NCBI GenBank assembly: GCA_949287925.1
Contig: CASEIR010000020.1
Span: 1-64,000, forward strand
Origin: an uncultured Lachnospiraceae bacterium
GTDB lineage: Bacteria; Bacillota; Clostridia; Lachnospirales; Lachnospiraceae
Direction of reading: 5' to 3'
DNA: 64,000 bases
A program made the translations under genes and the position numbers. The notes under the pieces were generated by a model. The model had not been told where the DNA came from. It did no database searches and saw nothing but the letters and a program-made list of their open reading frames with translations. Numbering within the stretch: position 1 is the first letter of the stretch; each line of letters opens with the position of its first letter. This document shows, piece by piece, positions 52,050-63,437 of the stretch.

Positions 52050-52853
52050 ATGATAAAATTAATCGCAAGCGACCTTGACGGCACCCTGCTGCAGAACGGG
52101 GCGCAAACGCTTGATCCTCAGATCTTCAATCTGATCCGTAATTTAAGAGAATACGGCATACTTTTCGTGGCTGCCAGCGGCAGACAATACGTTAATCTAC
52201 GCCGTCTATTTCATCCTGTACAGGACGAAATCGCCTATATCGCAGAGAACGGATCCCTTTGTATCATGAATGGGCAAACACTTTCAAAAGGAACCATCGA
52301 CCGGGATCTCGGGCTTCGCATTATTGAAGCAATCCACCAGTTCGGCGGCTGCCATTGCCTCGTATCCGGCGAACGTGTATGCTATACAGATTCTTCCAGC
52401 CGCCATTTTATCGACCATATGATCCATGTTGTCGGCAACGATATGGAAGTCGTTCCTGATCTGTCCAGAATTCCAGAGCCCTTTCTAAAAATTTCTGTCT
52501 GCGATTTTCATGGCACAAAAAACTGTTTTTCTTATTTTCAGGAACAGTTTTCCCAGGAGATCAAAGCCGTAACATCCGGCAATATCTGGGTAGACTTCAT
52601 CGCCCCTGGCGCCAATAAAGGAACCGCTCTTCAGTCCCTATTCGATCATCTGAAGATCGCCCCTCATGAGTGCGTTGCCTTTGGGGATCAATATAACGAT
52701 ATCGAGATGCTGCAGCTTGCCGGAACCAGTTATGCCATGGCAAATTCTGCTCCCGGCATCTCCTTTTATACGACTGGCGTAACGGATTCTGTCACGGACG
52801 TTTTGCAAAATATTCTGCGCACTATCCAGATGCCCGAGGATAAAAAAAAGTAG
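52050..52853 (+). CDS. Cof-type HAD-IIB hydrolase, second copy
   Basis: A 267-residue HAD phosphatase: LIASDLDGTLLQNG (motif I), FVAASGRQYVNL (motif II), the motif III Lys in APGANKGTALQSL, and AFGDQYNDIEMLQLAG (motif IV). The ATG follows GGAG by nine bases; a much longer open frame upstream is antisense to rhaB and ignored. Divergent from rhaB, with an ATTATAAT sequence (52000 region) that may serve as -10 for either direction. Confidence 0.9.
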   Translation: MIKLIASDLDGTLLQNGAQTLDPQIFNLIRNLREYGILFVAASGRQYVNLRRLFHPVQDEIAYIAENGSLCIMNGQTLSKGTIDRDLGLRIIEAIHQFGGCHCLVSGERVCYTDSSSRHFIDHMIHVVGNDMEVVPDLSRIPEPFLKISVCDFHGTKNCFSYFQEQFSQEIKAVTSGNIWVDFIAPGANKGTALQSLFDHLKIAPHECVAFGDQYNDIEMLQLAGTSYAMANSAPGISFYTTGVTDSVTDVLQNILRTIQMPEDKKK

Positions 52854-52963
52854 GGGGCCACAGTCTTAAACCAATCGCCAAAAGTTCCAAACAGCACATT
52901 CCGGGATTGTAAATGGCCGTTAATATCTCAGACAAGCCCCGTCTTCGGCTCGTCGTTGTTGCA

Positions 52964-53006
52964 AAAAATCCCTGCCGCGAAAAATTTCCGCACCAGGGAT
53001 TTTTCA
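52964..53006. terminator. Bidirectional terminator between the Cof-type gene and araB
   Basis: AAAAATCCCTG and CAGGGATTTTT enclose a 20-base loop with further internal pairing. A and T runs lie on both ends. Confidence 0.78.
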
Positions 53007-54611
53007 TCAGATATGACTGATAGCAGACTGTTCAATAGCCAGTCCTTCTTTAAATCTTTCGATAAAGACTTCAAAACCTTCCATGTCTTTTGGATCCGGC
53101 TTCAGTTCTTTTCCGGAATTCTGGTTAAACACGCGATCTGCCAGATACGTTTCCAGAGATTCTCCTTCCTTTTTATGGACCATATAGGCAGCCAGCAGAG
53201 CAATTCCCCATGCTCCTCCTTCTCCTGCCGTCTCCATAACCGAGACGGGCGCCTGCATCGCCGCAGCCATGATTCTCTGGCCTACCACCGGAGTCTTAAA
53301 CAATCCTCCGTGTCCATATATCTTATCGATACGGATCTTTTCATCCTTCACAAGAATGTCCATACCGATCTTCAGCGCCCCGAGAGATGCATACAGATTC
53401 GTGCGCATGAAATTCGCCAGATTAAACCGGCTCTCTGGAGTCCGTATGAAAATCGGACGTCCTTCATCGATCGGAATAATATTTTCTCCGGAATAATATC
53501 CATAAGACAGAAGTCCTCCGCAATCCGCATCTCCTTCCAACGCCTTGTTATAAAGCGCCCCGTAGACATCATTTGCATCAACTTTCAGCCCCATCATCTC
53601 GGAATATTCCCGGAACAAGGATACCCATGCATTTAAATCAGAGGTACAGTTGTTCGCATGCGCCATCGCAACCAGACTTCCGCTCGGCGTTGTTACCATA
53701 TCAATCTCTGTATGCAATTTTTCCAGTTCTTTCTCCAGAACAATCATTGCAAACACAGAAGTTCCCGCAGACACGTTGCCGGTACGCTTCGCAACGCTGT
53801 TTGTCGCAACCATTCCAGTACCTGCGTCTCCTTCAGGCGGGCAGACTGGAATCCCTGCTTCCAGTTCCCCGGAAGCGTCCAGCAGGCGAACTCCTTCTTC
53901 CGTGAGCACTCCGGCCTCATCCCCTGCAGTCAGAACCTGAGGCATGATCTCCCGCAGCTTCCAGGGATACCCCTTCGTTTCTACCAGCCGGTCGAACTGT
54001 TCGATCATACTATCATCAAAATCCTTCTTTTTAACATCGATCGGGAACATACCGGAGGCATCTCCGATGCCAAGCACCTTCTTTCCCGTCAGTCTCCAAT
54101 GAATATAGCCGGACAATGTTGTAAAATAAGCGATATCTTTTACATGATCCTCTTCATTCAGGATAGACTGATACAAAAACGCAATACTCCATCTCTGCGG
54201 AATATTATATTGAAACAACTGTGTCAGTTCGTCCGCCGCCTGCCCGGTAATCGTATTCCTCCAGGTGCGGAACGGAACCAGCAGCCGGTCTTCTTTATCA
54301 AATGCCAGATACCCGTGCATCATGGCACTAAATCCAATTGCCGCCAGTCTGGTAATCCCGATTTCATATTTTTCTTTTACATCCCGTACCATATCTGCAT
54401 AGCTGTTCTTCAGTCCCGTCCAGATATCCTCCAGCGAATAGGTCCAGATGTGATTTTCAAAACGGTTCTCCCAGTCATAACTTCCGGATGCTACCGGAAC
54501 ATGGTTTTCATCGATCAGGACAGTTTTGATCCGGGTAGAACCAAGTTCAATACCGGCTGCCGCCTTTCCTTCTTCAATCATTTTTCTGATCTGATTTATT
54601 CTATCATCCAT
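53007..54611 (-). CDS. araB: Ribulokinase-like FGGY kinase (clostridial AraB type)
   Basis: A 534-residue FGGY kinase: [20 protein letters not shown] near residue 18, [44 protein letters not shown], and [20 protein letters not shown]. It lacks close similarity to the enteric AraB pattern but sits directly after araD, so L-ribulose is the likely substrate. The start is the ATG after GGGAGG; an upstream in-frame TTG overlaps that site. A bidirectional terminator lies just past its stop. Confidence 0.87.
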   Translation of the reverse strand: MDDRINQIRKMIEEGKAAAGIELGSTRIKTVLIDENHVPVASGSYDWENRFENHIWTYSLEDIWTGLKNSYADMVRDVKEKYEIGITRLAAIGFSAMMHGYLAFDKEDRLLVPFRTWRNTITGQAADELTQLFQYNIPQRWSIAFLYQSILNEEDHVKDIAYFTTLSGYIHWRLTGKKVLGIGDASGMFPIDVKKKDFDDSMIEQFDRLVETKGYPWKLREIMPQVLTAGDEAGVLTEEGVRLLDASGELEAGIPVCPPEGDAGTGMVATNSVAKRTGNVSAGTSVFAMIVLEKELEKLHTEIDMVTTPSGSLVAMAHANNCTSDLNAWVSLFREYSEMMGLKVDANDVYGALYNKALEGDADCGGLLSYGYYSGENIIPIDEGRPIFIRTPESRFNLANFMRTNLYASLGALKIGMDILVKDEKIRIDKIYGHGGLFKTPVVGQRIMAAAMQAPVSVMETAGEGGAWGIALLAAYMVHKKEGESLETYLADRVFNQNSGKELKPDPKDMEGFEVFIERFKEGLAIEQSAISHI

Positions 54612-54646
54612 GCGATTTCCCTCCCGCTTCCACAATGCCCGATCTG

Positions 54647-55342
54647 CTACTTCTGTCCATAATATGCATTCGCGCCGTGCTTACGATAATAATGCTTGTC
54701 CTGAAGTTCCTGAGGCGCAGGCTGGTTCTGTGGATTAATGGCCTCGCAGCGGGCCGCCATCTTGGCCACCTCTTCCAGCACCACTGCATTATGTACCGCT
54801 TCATGCGCGTTTTTCCCCCATGTAAACGGACCATGGTTTTTACACAGCACTGCAGGCGTAGCCACATAATCTTTCTTTCTGGCCTCAAATTCATCTGCGA
54901 TCAGAATACCCGTATTCTTCTCATAGGCTTCCTCAATCTCTTCTTTTGTCAGATTCCTCACACAAGGGACCTCTCCATACAGATAATCGGCATGTGTTGT
55001 TCCATAACAGGGAATGTCTCTTCCTGCCTGCGCCCAACTGGTTGCCCAGGATGAATGTGTATGAACCACTCCCCCTATATCAGGAAATCGATTATACAGC
55101 ACTGCATGAGTCGCCGTATCCGAAGACGGATTATATCTGCCTTCTACCTTATTGCCGTCCAGATCAACCACCACCATATCCTCTGGTGTGAGTTTATCAT
55201 ATTCCACTCCGCTGGGTTTAATAACAAAGAGCCCTTTCTCCCTGTCAATCCCACTTACATTTCCCCATGTAAAAGTGACCAGACCATACTTGGGAAGAAG
55301 CATATTTGCTTCGTATACTTCTTTTTTCAACGCCTCTAACAT
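54647..55342 (-). CDS. araD: L-ribulose-5-phosphate 4-epimerase (AraD)
   Basis: A 231-residue zinc epimerase making D-xylulose-5-phosphate. Clear family marks: [87 protein letters not shown], and [11 protein letters not shown]. GYGxTHAD-type loops distinguish it from FucA. AAGGAGG precedes the ATG. It can finish both the arabinose route (with the kinase downstream) and the pentitol route of operon C. Confidence 0.95.
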   Translation of the reverse strand: MLEALKKEVYEANMLLPKYGLVTFTWGNVSGIDREKGLFVIKPSGVEYDKLTPEDMVVVDLDGNKVEGRYNPSSDTATHAVLYNRFPDIGGVVHTHSSWATSWAQAGRDIPCYGTTHADYLYGEVPCVRNLTKEEIEEAYEKNTGILIADEFEARKKDYVATPAVLCKNHGPFTWGKNAHEAVHNAVVLEEVAKMAARCEAINPQNQPAPQELQDKHYYRKHGANAYYGQK

Positions 55343-55386
55343 ATAATTCCTCCTTATCCGTTCTATTCAGCTTTCATCTGACTCTT

Positions 55387-55415
55387 ATTTTAAACCAAAC
55401 AGCTGCAAATTCCAA
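55387..55415 (-). promoter_or_regulatory. Promoter of araD-araB
   Basis: TTGGAA, 17 bases, TAAAAT on the minus strand, 45 bases before the araD ATG. Confidence 0.75.
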
Positions 55416-55472
55416 CAAAAGAAATCTCCAATTTTCAGATATTATATGTTTTCGGGAGAAGTATTTCTTTTT

Positions 55473-56741
55473 CTATTGCTCGCTTTCTTCCAGATCATTC
55501 GTCAATTTCAATCGGTCCAATATGTAAAAAGCCAGGCTCAATATCATAGCTGTCACGCAGGCCAGCACCATTCCGGTCAGTTGTATATCTCCAAAGCTTA
55601 CCGCAATGCCAGACAACCCGGTAACGAATACCACAGAAGTCAGCGTCAGATTCCGGGATCTGCCATAGTCCACCTGAGAATCTACCAGAATGCGAATGCC
55701 GGACGCTCCGATCATTCCGTACAGTAAGAAAGAGATTCCTCCGATCACTGGTCCTGGAATCGTCTGGATCAGGGTGGACAGCTTTCCGACGAAGGAGCAG
55801 ATGATCGACAGTACTGCTGCTCCTGCGATCACCCGCACACTGTAAACCCGTGTCACGGCCATGACTCCGATATTTTCTCCGTAAGTGGTGGTGGGTACGG
55901 ATCCGATAAGGCCCGATACCATGGTGGAGAAATTATCGCCGAATAAAGACCGGTGCAATCCCGGATCTTTCAGAAGATCTCTTCCCACAATTTTACTGGT
56001 CACCACCTGATGCCCAATGTGTTCTGAGGTGATCACCAGCAACACCGGCAGGATCATCAGGATAGCGCTTACATCGAATTTTGCCATCTGGAAATTTGGA
56101 AGGGAAAACCAGGCTGCTTTAGCCACTTCCGCAAAGTTCAGAATTCCGCAGGCAAATGCAGCCGCATAACCGGCAATCACCGCAATCAGAATCGGAATTA
56201 CCGCAAGAAATCCCCGGAACAGGATACTGCCAAATACGGCCACTCCCAGAGTAACTGCAAAAACAATCACATTCCTTCCGTCAATCTTCTCATCCAAGAG
56301 TCCCGCTGTACTGGCCGCCGATCCAGACAGTTCCAGCCCGATCAGGGCAACTACAGGCCCCATAGCCGCCGGAGGCAGAACAACATTAATCCAGTCTGTT
56401 CCACATTTGTAAATAATGAAGGACAAAATACAGCCGCAGAAACCTACCGCAACAAATCCGCCCAGAGCGTATTCATAACCCATCTTGCTGATAATGATCC
56501 CCGCCGGCGCCAGAAAGGCAAAACTGGAACCCAGATATGCGGGCGCTTTCCCTTTTGTAACCGTTATAAACAACAATGTACCCACACCATTCATAAATAA
56601 AACAATGGCAGGATTGATACCGAAAACAAACGGTACCAGAACTGAGGCTCCAAACATGGCAAACATATGCTGAATACTGAGCGGGACCAACATCCGAACC
56701 GGCACCCGGTCTTCCACTTGTATCACGTCTTTACTGACCAT
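55473..56741 (-). CDS. Uracil/xanthine permease family transporter (NCS2, UraA-like)
   Basis: A 422-residue membrane transporter with about 14 segments: LSIQHMFAMFGASVLVPFVFG near the start, the glutamate-bearing signature region VVTSEHIGHQVVTSKI (UraA-type substrate Glu), GLIGSVPTTTYGENIGVMAVTRVYS, and a hydrophobic C-terminus. The QHMFAMFGA and TTYGENIG patterns are those of uracil permeases. GGAGG supports the ATG reading MVSKDVIQVEDRVPV; an upstream in-frame start falls within the end of the PfkB gene. It follows the PfkB kinase by 80 bases. Confidence 0.9.
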   Translation of the reverse strand: MVSKDVIQVEDRVPVRMLVPLSIQHMFAMFGASVLVPFVFGINPAIVLFMNGVGTLLFITVTKGKAPAYLGSSFAFLAPAGIIISKMGYEYALGGFVAVGFCGCILSFIIYKCGTDWINVVLPPAAMGPVVALIGLELSGSAASTAGLLDEKIDGRNVIVFAVTLGVAVFGSILFRGFLAVIPILIAVIAGYAAAFACGILNFAEVAKAAWFSLPNFQMAKFDVSAILMILPVLLVITSEHIGHQVVTSKIVGRDLLKDPGLHRSLFGDNFSTMVSGLIGSVPTTTYGENIGVMAVTRVYSVRVIAGAAVLSIICSFVGKLSTLIQTIPGPVIGGISFLLYGMIGASGIRILVDSQVDYGRSRNLTLTSVVFVTGLSGIAVSFGDIQLTGMVLACVTAMILSLAFYILDRLKLTNDLEESEQ

Positions 56742-56821
56742 AAAACAAACCCTCCTCTTTCCAACAAACTCATAAATCACATTCTTCATCATTCTAACAT
56801 AACAGCTACAAAAAAACCTTT

Positions 56822-57757
56822 TCACAGCCATAGATCAGGCTGCCCATTCGATGCCAGCCACTCCGTTGCTCCTGTCACCGTTACGGCTTTTGCCCCGCAT
56901 GCATTCCCGTATTCTGCACATTCCCGCAGATTCTTCCCTTCCGACAGCGCATAAAGAAATCCAGCTACAAAGCTGTCCCCTGCTCCTGTAGTATCCACGC
57001 AATCTACAGATTCCACTGCCGGCACCTGGCAGACGCCCGTCTCATCCATTACCAGACACCCTCTGTCCCCGCACTTGATGACCACATGTCTTACCCCAGC
57101 GCAAAGAAGCTTCAGAGCCGCTTTTTCTGCCGTCTCCTGCTTTGTAAACATACAGGCCTCTTCTTCATTGGGAATGAGATAATCGATATACGGAAGCACT
57201 TCCGCAAAATCCGCAACTGACTCGCCCTTCTTCGGCTTAGTCATATCAGCGCAGACCGTCATTCCCTGAGATTTGGCTTGAGAAAATATGATTTTCAGAT
57301 CATCTGGACCAATTTCAGGAAATACGAAAATACTGGCAAAACACAGGATTTTAGCCGTCTCGGGAAACGGCATCCGGATATTATCCAATCGAAGTTTCCG
57401 CTGCGCCCCTTGCGGATCAGTCAAAAAACTTCGCTCTCCATTTTTCTGCACTAAAACAACATTCACTGATGTAAACATCCCCGGCCGGATCTGGCGCTTC
57501 TCAAGGGAAATCCCGTTTTTTTCACACCTATGTACAACCAGCATACCTGCTTCATCTTCACCAATCACAGTTTCCAGGTATACTTTCTTTCCCATTTTAG
57601 ATAGCAGGATTGCTTCATTCAGCGCATCCCCTCCTGTGGTCATACAAATGCTGTCCGCCGGATAGGAGCCATTATGAAACACTTCCGGGCCAACCCGACA
57701 TGCCAGTACATCTATGATAGCCGCGCCAATCACGATAATCTCTGGATTTTTTCCCAT
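56822..57757 (-). CDS. PfkB-family carbohydrate/nucleoside kinase
   Basis: A 311-residue ribokinase-fold enzyme. N-terminal IIVIGAAIIDVLACRVG, the GGDALNEAILLSKMGKKVYLETVIGEDEAG block (PfkB signature 1), and DTTGAGDSFVAGFLYALSEG (signature 2, catalytic Asp) are complete. GGAGG precedes the ATG MGKNPEIIVIG. Placement before a uracil-type permease suggests a nucleoside or pseudouridine substrate, but no hydrolase or glycosidase gene accompanies it, so the substrate stays open. Confidence 0.9.
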   Translation of the reverse strand: MGKNPEIIVIGAAIIDVLACRVGPEVFHNGSYPADSICMTTGGDALNEAILLSKMGKKVYLETVIGEDEAGMLVVHRCEKNGISLEKRQIRPGMFTSVNVVLVQKNGERSFLTDPQGAQRKLRLDNIRMPFPETAKILCFASIFVFPEIGPDDLKIIFSQAKSQGMTVCADMTKPKKGESVADFAEVLPYIDYLIPNEEEACMFTKQETAEKAALKLLCAGVRHVVIKCGDRGCLVMDETGVCQVPAVESVDCVDTTGAGDSFVAGFLYALSEGKNLRECAEYGNACGAKAVTVTGATEWLASNGQPDLWL

Positions 57758-57800
57758 GTTACCTTCCTCCAATCTTACTGCCACGCAGACGGTTCTCGCT

Positions 57801-58679
57801 CTATTCGATATTTTCATCATCTAATTTATGAAAATCTCGATTCTGCCCAAAGACATGGATTAAAGGCAGAACTTTAATGAAGCACCCATATTTCCCCTGT
57901 CGGATAAATTCGCGCAGCTGTACATAATCCCGCGAACTACAGACACAACTCATCTGAACTTTCGATTCTCGGGAATATCCACCCATTGCATCCTGGTAAA
58001 TCGTTACACTTTTATGAATTTTTTCAATAATAAATGTCTCAATTTCTTCCATACGGCTATTACCGATAATATGTACATCATATAACTTAGGTCCCAGATT
58101 AAACACCACATAGTTCATACAATTCACATAAATCAACTGCCCGATAAACGCATATGCCAGTGTGTCCAGATTAAAGCGTGTCGCCATAAAAAGAATAATC
58201 AGCACTTCCTCAAAATAATATATTTTTTTCAGTTCAACGGATTTCCACACACTTTTTTTCAGAATTTTAGCAAGTGTGTCATCTCCCCCATAAGAATAGC
58301 CCAGCCGGTAAGGAATTCCAATACCAATTCCATATAACGCGCCAAATGCCAGAAGCGCAACCAGCCGGTCCTGAAACACAATCTCCACATCCACATAGCT
58401 TAACACCGATAATACCGTCGGATATAAGAGTGACAAAATAATAATATTGGACACATCCTTTTTCCCCAATGTAAACCAGGTAAGCGTCAGAATCAATAGC
58501 GTAATTGCATAATAAATCAAGGAATAATTAATACCTGTAAAAGATTCCAGTGTCAGAGCAATTCCCGTAATTCCCGGCGTTGCCAGACCGTTTGGAATCA
58601 GAATCCAGTTGGTCGCAATACTGCAGCAAAGACATCCCGCAATCAATAATACTGCCTGTTTTACCGGCAATTTCTTCAT
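57801..58679 (-). CDS. YitT/DUF161 family membrane protein with DUF2179 domain
   Basis: A 292-residue protein. The N-terminal DUF161 part has five hydrophobic segments (QAVLLIAGCLCCSIATNWILIPNGLATPGITGIALTL onward). The C-terminal cytoplasmic DUF2179 domain (about residues 205-280) contains HIIGNSRMEEIETFIIEKIHKSVTIYQ, AMGGYSRES and VCSSRDYVQLREFI. The function of the family is unknown. AAAGGAG precedes the chosen ATG. The start lies only about 27 bases past the tuf terminator. Confidence 0.9.
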   Translation of the reverse strand: MKKLPVKQAVLLIAGCLCCSIATNWILIPNGLATPGITGIALTLESFTGINYSLIYYAITLLILTLTWFTLGKKDVSNIIILSLLYPTVLSVLSYVDVEIVFQDRLVALLAFGALYGIGIGIPYRLGYSYGGDDTLAKILKKSVWKSVELKKIYYFEEVLIILFMATRFNLDTLAYAFIGQLIYVNCMNYVVFNLGPKLYDVHIIGNSRMEEIETFIIEKIHKSVTIYQDAMGGYSRESKVQMSCVCSSRDYVQLREFIRQGKYGCFIKVLPLIHVFGQNRDFHKLDDENIE

Positions 58680-58705
58680 CTGTATACCTCTCCTTTCCAT
58701 GATAG

Positions 58706-58747
58706 AAAAAAACCGCAATCCCTGACTTTTCAAGGGATTGCGGTTTT
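58706..58747 (-). terminator. Terminator of tuf/str operon
   Basis: On the minus strand, AAAACCGCAATCCCT pairs with AGGGATTGCGGTTTT around a nine-base loop, followed by TTTTT. It is very strong, yet the YitT gene follows at once. Confidence 0.93.
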
Positions 58748-58764
58748 AACATCAGAATTCTCTA

Positions 58765-58792
58765 TAGTCAGAAATCTGCTGCGTCCAACGAT
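58765..58792 (-). promoter_or_regulatory. Possible promoter inside the 3' end of tuf for the YitT gene
   Basis: TTGGAC, 16 bases, TATAGA on the minus strand, overlapping the tuf stop region. Any transcript from it would run through the tuf terminator hairpin in its leader. Confidence 0.35.
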
Positions 58793-59985
58793 TACTCGAT
58801 GATTGTAGCAACACGGCCTGATCCTACAGTACGTCCGCCTTCACGGATAGCGAAACGAAGACCCTGCTCCATAGCTACCGGGTGGATCAGCTCGATTGTC
58901 ATCTCTACGTTATCTCCAGGCATGCACATCTCTACGCCTTCCGGCAGGTTGCAGACACCTGTAACGTCTGTTGTTCTGAAGTAGAACTGAGGACGATAGT
59001 TGTTGAAGAACGGAGTATGACGTCCACCTTCGTCTTTGGTCAGAACGTAAACCTGAGCGGTAAATTTCTTGTGGCAGGTTACAGAACCTGGTTTAACAAG
59101 AACCTGACCTCTTTCAATCTCTGTTCTCTGGATACCACGAAGCAGAGCACCGATGTTATCACCAGCCTGAGCCTCATCCAGAAGCTTACGGAACATCTCA
59201 ACACCTGTTACAACAGTCTTTCTGGTCTCTTCGTGAATACCAACGATCTCAACTTCATCAGATACATGAAGAACACCACGCTCTACTCTACCAGTAGCAA
59301 CTGTTCCACGTCCTGTAATAGAGAATACGTCCTCTACAGGCATCAGGAACGGCTGATCTGTTGCACGCTGCGGATCCGGAATGTAGCTGTCAACTGCATC
59401 CATCAGTTCCATGATCTTGTCTCCCCACTCTCCGCTCGGATCTTCCAGAGCTTTCAGAGCAGATCCCTGGATGATCGGAGTGTCATCTCCCGGGAACTCA
59501 TACTCATCCAGAAGTTCACGGATTTCCATCTCAACCAGTTCAAGAAGTTCTTCGTCATCAACCATATCACATTTGTTCATGAATACTACGATGTAAGGTA
59601 CACCTACCTGACGAGAAAGCAGGATGTGCTCTCTTGTCTGAGCCATAACACCGTCAGTAGCAGCTACTACAAGGATAGCGCCGTCCATCTGAGCAGCACC
59701 AGTGATCATGTTCTTAACATAGTCAGCATGTCCTGGGCAGTCAACGTGTGCATAGTGACGCTTCTCTGTCTCGTACTCAACGTGAGCAGTAGAAATTGTG
59801 ATACCACGCTCTCTCTCTTCCGGAGCTTTATCGATATTCTCGAAGTCAACGGCTGCGTTTCCAGCTACTCTCTCAGCAAGAGTCTTTGTAATAGCAGCTG
59901 TAAGAGTTGTTTTACCATGGTCAACGTGGCCGATGGTACCAATATTACAATGCGGTTTTGTTCTTTCAAATTTAGCTTTTGCCAT
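58792..59985 (-). CDS. tuf: Elongation factor Tu
   Basis: A 397-residue GTPase delivering aminoacyl-tRNA to the ribosome. G1 [10 protein letters not shown]2 with RGITI, G3 [13 protein letters not shown]4 NKCD; domains II and III end [21 protein letters not shown] precedes the ATG. It is last in the str operon but also has its own promoter in the fusA-tuf gap, fitting its high demand. Confidence 0.98.
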   Translation of the reverse strand: MAKAKFERTKPHCNIGTIGHVDHGKTTLTAAITKTLAERVAGNAAVDFENIDKAPEERERGITISTAHVEYETEKRHYAHVDCPGHADYVKNMITGAAQMDGAILVVAATDGVMAQTREHILLSRQVGVPYIVVFMNKCDMVDDEELLELVEMEIRELLDEYEFPGDDTPIIQGSALKALEDPSGEWGDKIMELMDAVDSYIPDPQRATDQPFLMPVEDVFSITGRGTVATGRVERGVLHVSDEVEIVGIHEETRKTVVTGVEMFRKLLDEAQAGDNIGALLRGIQRTEIERGQVLVKPGSVTCHKKFTAQVYVLTKDEGGRHTPFFNNYRPQFYFRTTDVTGVCNLPEGVEMCMPGDNVEMTIELIHPVAMEQGLRFAIREGGRTVGSGRVATIIE

Positions 59986-60057
59986 TTTGAATATCCTCCT
60001 TATTATAGCGCCTGCAAGGCATTTTTAATAATTTGCGTTTTTACTCGGCTAAGATTG

Positions 60058-60086
60058 ATTATATTTCAATTCATACCGTTTTTCAA
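60058..60086 (-). promoter_or_regulatory. Promoter of tuf
   Basis: TTGAAA, 17 bases, TATAAT on the minus strand in the 118-base gap between fusA and tuf, about 65 bases before the tuf ribosome site. Confidence 0.85.
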
Positions 60087-60103
60087 GCCTTTTTCGGATT
60101 TAA

Positions 60104-62221
60104 TTAAGCATTTTTGCCAGATAATACTTTTTCCTGTACAGATTTCGGAACCGGCTCATATTTCTCGAAGAACATTGAGTAGTTACCACGTCCCTGTGTT
60201 CTGGAACGAAGATCTGTAGAGTATCCGAACATCTCGGACAACGGAACGTATCCGCGTACGATCTTGCCGCCGCCCAGGTCATCCATACCTTCGATACGAC
60301 CACGACGAGAGTTGATATCACCGATAACATCTCCCATGTACTCTTCCGGCATGGTTACTTCTACCTTCATGATAGGCTCAAGAAGTACCGGAGCCGCCTT
60401 CTTCATAGCATCCTTGAACGCAAGAGATCCTGCGATGTGGAATGCCATCTCACTGGAGTCTACTTCATGGTAAGAACCATCGTATACGTTAGCTTTCAGA
60501 CCAACTACCGGGAATCCTCCCAGGATACCAGCCTTCATAGCCTCTTCGATACCTTCGCCTACCGCCGGGATATATTCTTTCGGGATTGCTCCTCCGACTA
60601 CGGTAGATTCGAACTTAAATGTTTCTTCGCCATTGACGTCCATAGGCTCAAATTTAACTTTACAGTGTCCGTACTGTCCACGTCCACCAGACTGTTTTGC
60701 ATATTTACTGTCCACATCCACCGCTTTGGTAAATGCTTCTTTGTAAGCAACCTGTGGAGCGCCTACGTTTGCCTCAACCTTGAATTCACGAAGCAAACGG
60801 TCAACGATAATCTCCAGATGAAGCTCGCCCATTCCGGCGATGATGGTCTGACCAGTCTCCTGATCGGTATGCGCGCGGAAAGTCGGGTCTTCTTCTGCAA
60901 GTTTTGCAAGAGATTCACCAAGTTTGCCCTGAGAAGCCTTCGTCTTCGGCTCGATTGCCAGCTCGATAACCGGCTCTGGGAATTCCATGGACTCCAGAAT
61001 TACTGGATGCTGTTCATCACAGATGGTATCACCTGTTGTTGTGAACTTGAATCCGATTGCCGCTGCGATATCTCCGGAGTAAACCTTTGCAAGTTCTTCT
61101 CTCTTATTTGCATGCATCTGCAGGATACGTCCCACACGCTCTTTCTTACCCTTGGTCGCGTTCAGTACGTAGGAACCGGAGTTCATGGTACCGGAGTAAA
61201 CACGGAAGTAAGCAAGCTTACCAACGAACGGGTCTGTCATGATCTTGAATGCCAGAGCGGAGAACGGCTCTTCATCCGAAGAGTGTCTTACGATCTCATT
61301 GCCGTCAGCGTCCACACCTTCGATCGGCGGGATGTCTGTCGGAGCCGGCATATATTCAAGGATTGCATCCAGAAGTTTCTGAACGCCCTTATTTCTGTAA
61401 GCAGAACCACAACATACCGGAATTGCTTTACACTCGCAGGTAGCTGTTCTGAGCACTCTTTTCATATCTTCTACAGAAGGCTCATTTCCTTCCAGGTATT
61501 CCATCATGAGATCATCATCCAGATCACAGATCTTCTCTACCAGTTCGGAACGATACAGTTCTGCATCATCCTGCATATCTTCCGGAATATCTAAGATGGA
61601 GATATCATCACCCTTGTCATCATTGTAGATATAGGCTTTCATTTCCATCAAATCGATAATTCCCTTAAAATCATCTTCTTTACCGATCGGCAGCTGCAGA
61701 CAGATGGCGTTCTTTCCAAGTCTTGTCTTGATCTGCTCAACGGCATTATAGAAGTCTGCACCCAGAATGTCCATCTTGTTGATAAATGCCATTCTCGGTA
61801 CGTTATAGGTATCAGCCTGACGCCATACGTTTTCTGACTGCGGCTCAACACCACCCTTAGCACAAAATACACCAACTGCTCCATCCAGTACACGTAAGGA
61901 ACGCTCAACCTCTACGGTAAAGTCTACGTGTCCCGGTGTGTCAATGATGTTAATACGATGCTCAAGAGCGCCGGCCTTCGGCTTAGCAAACTCTTCCAAC
62001 GTCCAGTGACATGTTGTAGCTGCAGAAGTGATGGTAATACCTCTTTCCTGCTCCTGCTCCATCCAGTCCATGGTAGCTGTACCTTCATGAGTATCACCGA
62101 TCTTATAGTTCACACCAGTATAGTAAAGAATACGCTCTGTCAGCGTAGTCTTACCGGCATCAATGTGGGCCATAATACCGATATTTCTTGTTCTCTCTAA
62201 TGGATATTCTCTTCCAGCCAT
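60104..62221 (-). CDS. fusA: Elongation factor G
   Basis: A 705-residue translocation GTPase: [61 protein letters not shown]. Domains II-V follow: [35 protein letters not shown], and [14 protein letters not shown]. The length is typical. AGGAGG precedes the ATG; it follows rpsG by nine bases. Confidence 0.98.
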   Translation of the reverse strand: MAGREYPLERTRNIGIMAHIDAGKTTLTERILYYTGVNYKIGDTHEGTATMDWMEQEQERGITITSAATTCHWTLEEFAKPKAGALEHRINIIDTPGHVDFTVEVERSLRVLDGAVGVFCAKGGVEPQSENVWRQADTYNVPRMAFINKMDILGADFYNAVEQIKTRLGKNAICLQLPIGKEDDFKGIIDLMEMKAYIYNDDKGDDISILDIPEDMQDDAELYRSELVEKICDLDDDLMMEYLEGNEPSVEDMKRVLRTATCECKAIPVCCGSAYRNKGVQKLLDAILEYMPAPTDIPPIEGVDADGNEIVRHSSDEEPFSALAFKIMTDPFVGKLAYFRVYSGTMNSGSYVLNATKGKKERVGRILQMHANKREELAKVYSGDIAAAIGFKFTTTGDTICDEQHPVILESMEFPEPVIELAIEPKTKASQGKLGESLAKLAEEDPTFRAHTDQETGQTIIAGMGELHLEIIVDRLLREFKVEANVGAPQVAYKEAFTKAVDVDSKYAKQSGGRGQYGHCKVKFEPMDVNGEETFKFESTVVGGAIPKEYIPAVGEGIEEAMKAGILGGFPVVGLKANVYDGSYHEVDSSEMAFHIAGSLAFKDAMKKAAPVLLEPIMKVEVTMPEEYMGDVIGDINSRRGRIEGMDDLGGGKIVRGYVPLSEMFGYSTDLRSRTQGRGNYSMFFEKYEPVPKSVQEKVLSGKNA

Positions 62222-62230
62222 TGTTGCCTC

Positions 62231-62743
<513 letters not shown>

Positions 62744-62892
62744 TTAATTCATCGGTACTCACATGTGTCGTTCTAATGATACTGTGTAGTGCTGGGCATA
62801 CATCTATATACCTGCAACTTACATAATCATAGTTCTGTTTGTGACTACAGTATTACTTTTTGAAAATCCAAACTGCTATGCAGCCTTCATTC

Positions 62893-63315
62893 CTATTTCT
62901 TTGCGTCTTTTGGTCTCTTAGCTCCGTATTTGGAACGTGCCTGTCTTCTCTTAGCAACTCCTGCTGTATCCAGGGTTCCTCTTACGATATGATATCTGGT
63001 ACCCGGAAGGTCCTTTACTCTTCCTCCACGGATCAGAACCACGCTATGCTCCTGAAGGTTGTGTCCTTCTCCCGGAATATAGCTTGTTACTTCGATACCG
63101 TTGGAAAGACGTACTCTGGCGATCTTTCTAAGAGCTGAGTTAGGCTTCTTCGGTGTAGCTGTCTTAACAGCAGTACATACGCCTCTCTTCTGAGGAGCGG
63201 ATGCATCGATACTTCTCTTTCTCAGAGAATTGTAACCTTTCTGAAGAGCCGGTGCGGTAGACTTCTTTACAGATGTCTGACGTCCTTTTTTTACAAGCTG
63301 GTTAAATGTTGGCAT
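62893..63315 (-). CDS. rpsL: Ribosomal protein S12
   Basis: A 140-residue 30S decoding-site protein: [48 protein letters not shown], and [29 protein letters not shown]. The Lys of PKKPNS (the streptomycin site) is the wild-type residue, so no resistance allele is seen there. Perfect GTAGGAGGTG ribosome site. First gene of the str operon. Confidence 0.98.
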   Translation of the reverse strand: MPTFNQLVKKGRQTSVKKSTAPALQKGYNSLRKRSIDASAPQKRGVCTAVKTATPKKPNSALRKIARVRLSNGIEVTSYIPGEGHNLQEHSVVLIRGGRVKDLPGTRYHIVRGTLDTAGVAKRRQARSKYGAKRPKDAKK

Positions 63316-63408
63316 TCTCTTTCACCTCCTACGATTATAATAAGTTGCCATTCATTAACATGAATATACGCACACAAAAATATAATGCATTCTCATGCAC
63401 GCTCAACT

Positions 63409-63437
63409 AGTGTATTACGATTTTTTTTCGTTGTCAA
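63409..63437 (-). promoter_or_regulatory. Promoter of the str operon
   Basis: TTGACA, 17 bases, TACACT on the minus strand, leaving a leader of about 85 bases. The -35 box overlaps an inverted repeat CAAGGGA ... TCCCTTG (63435-63461). Confidence 0.85.

Noticed and set aside
58882..61594. Open frames of 445 and 385 codons on the plus strand opposite tuf and fusA
   Set aside because: They mirror highly conserved elongation factor genes; long antisense frames are a codon-bias artefact there.
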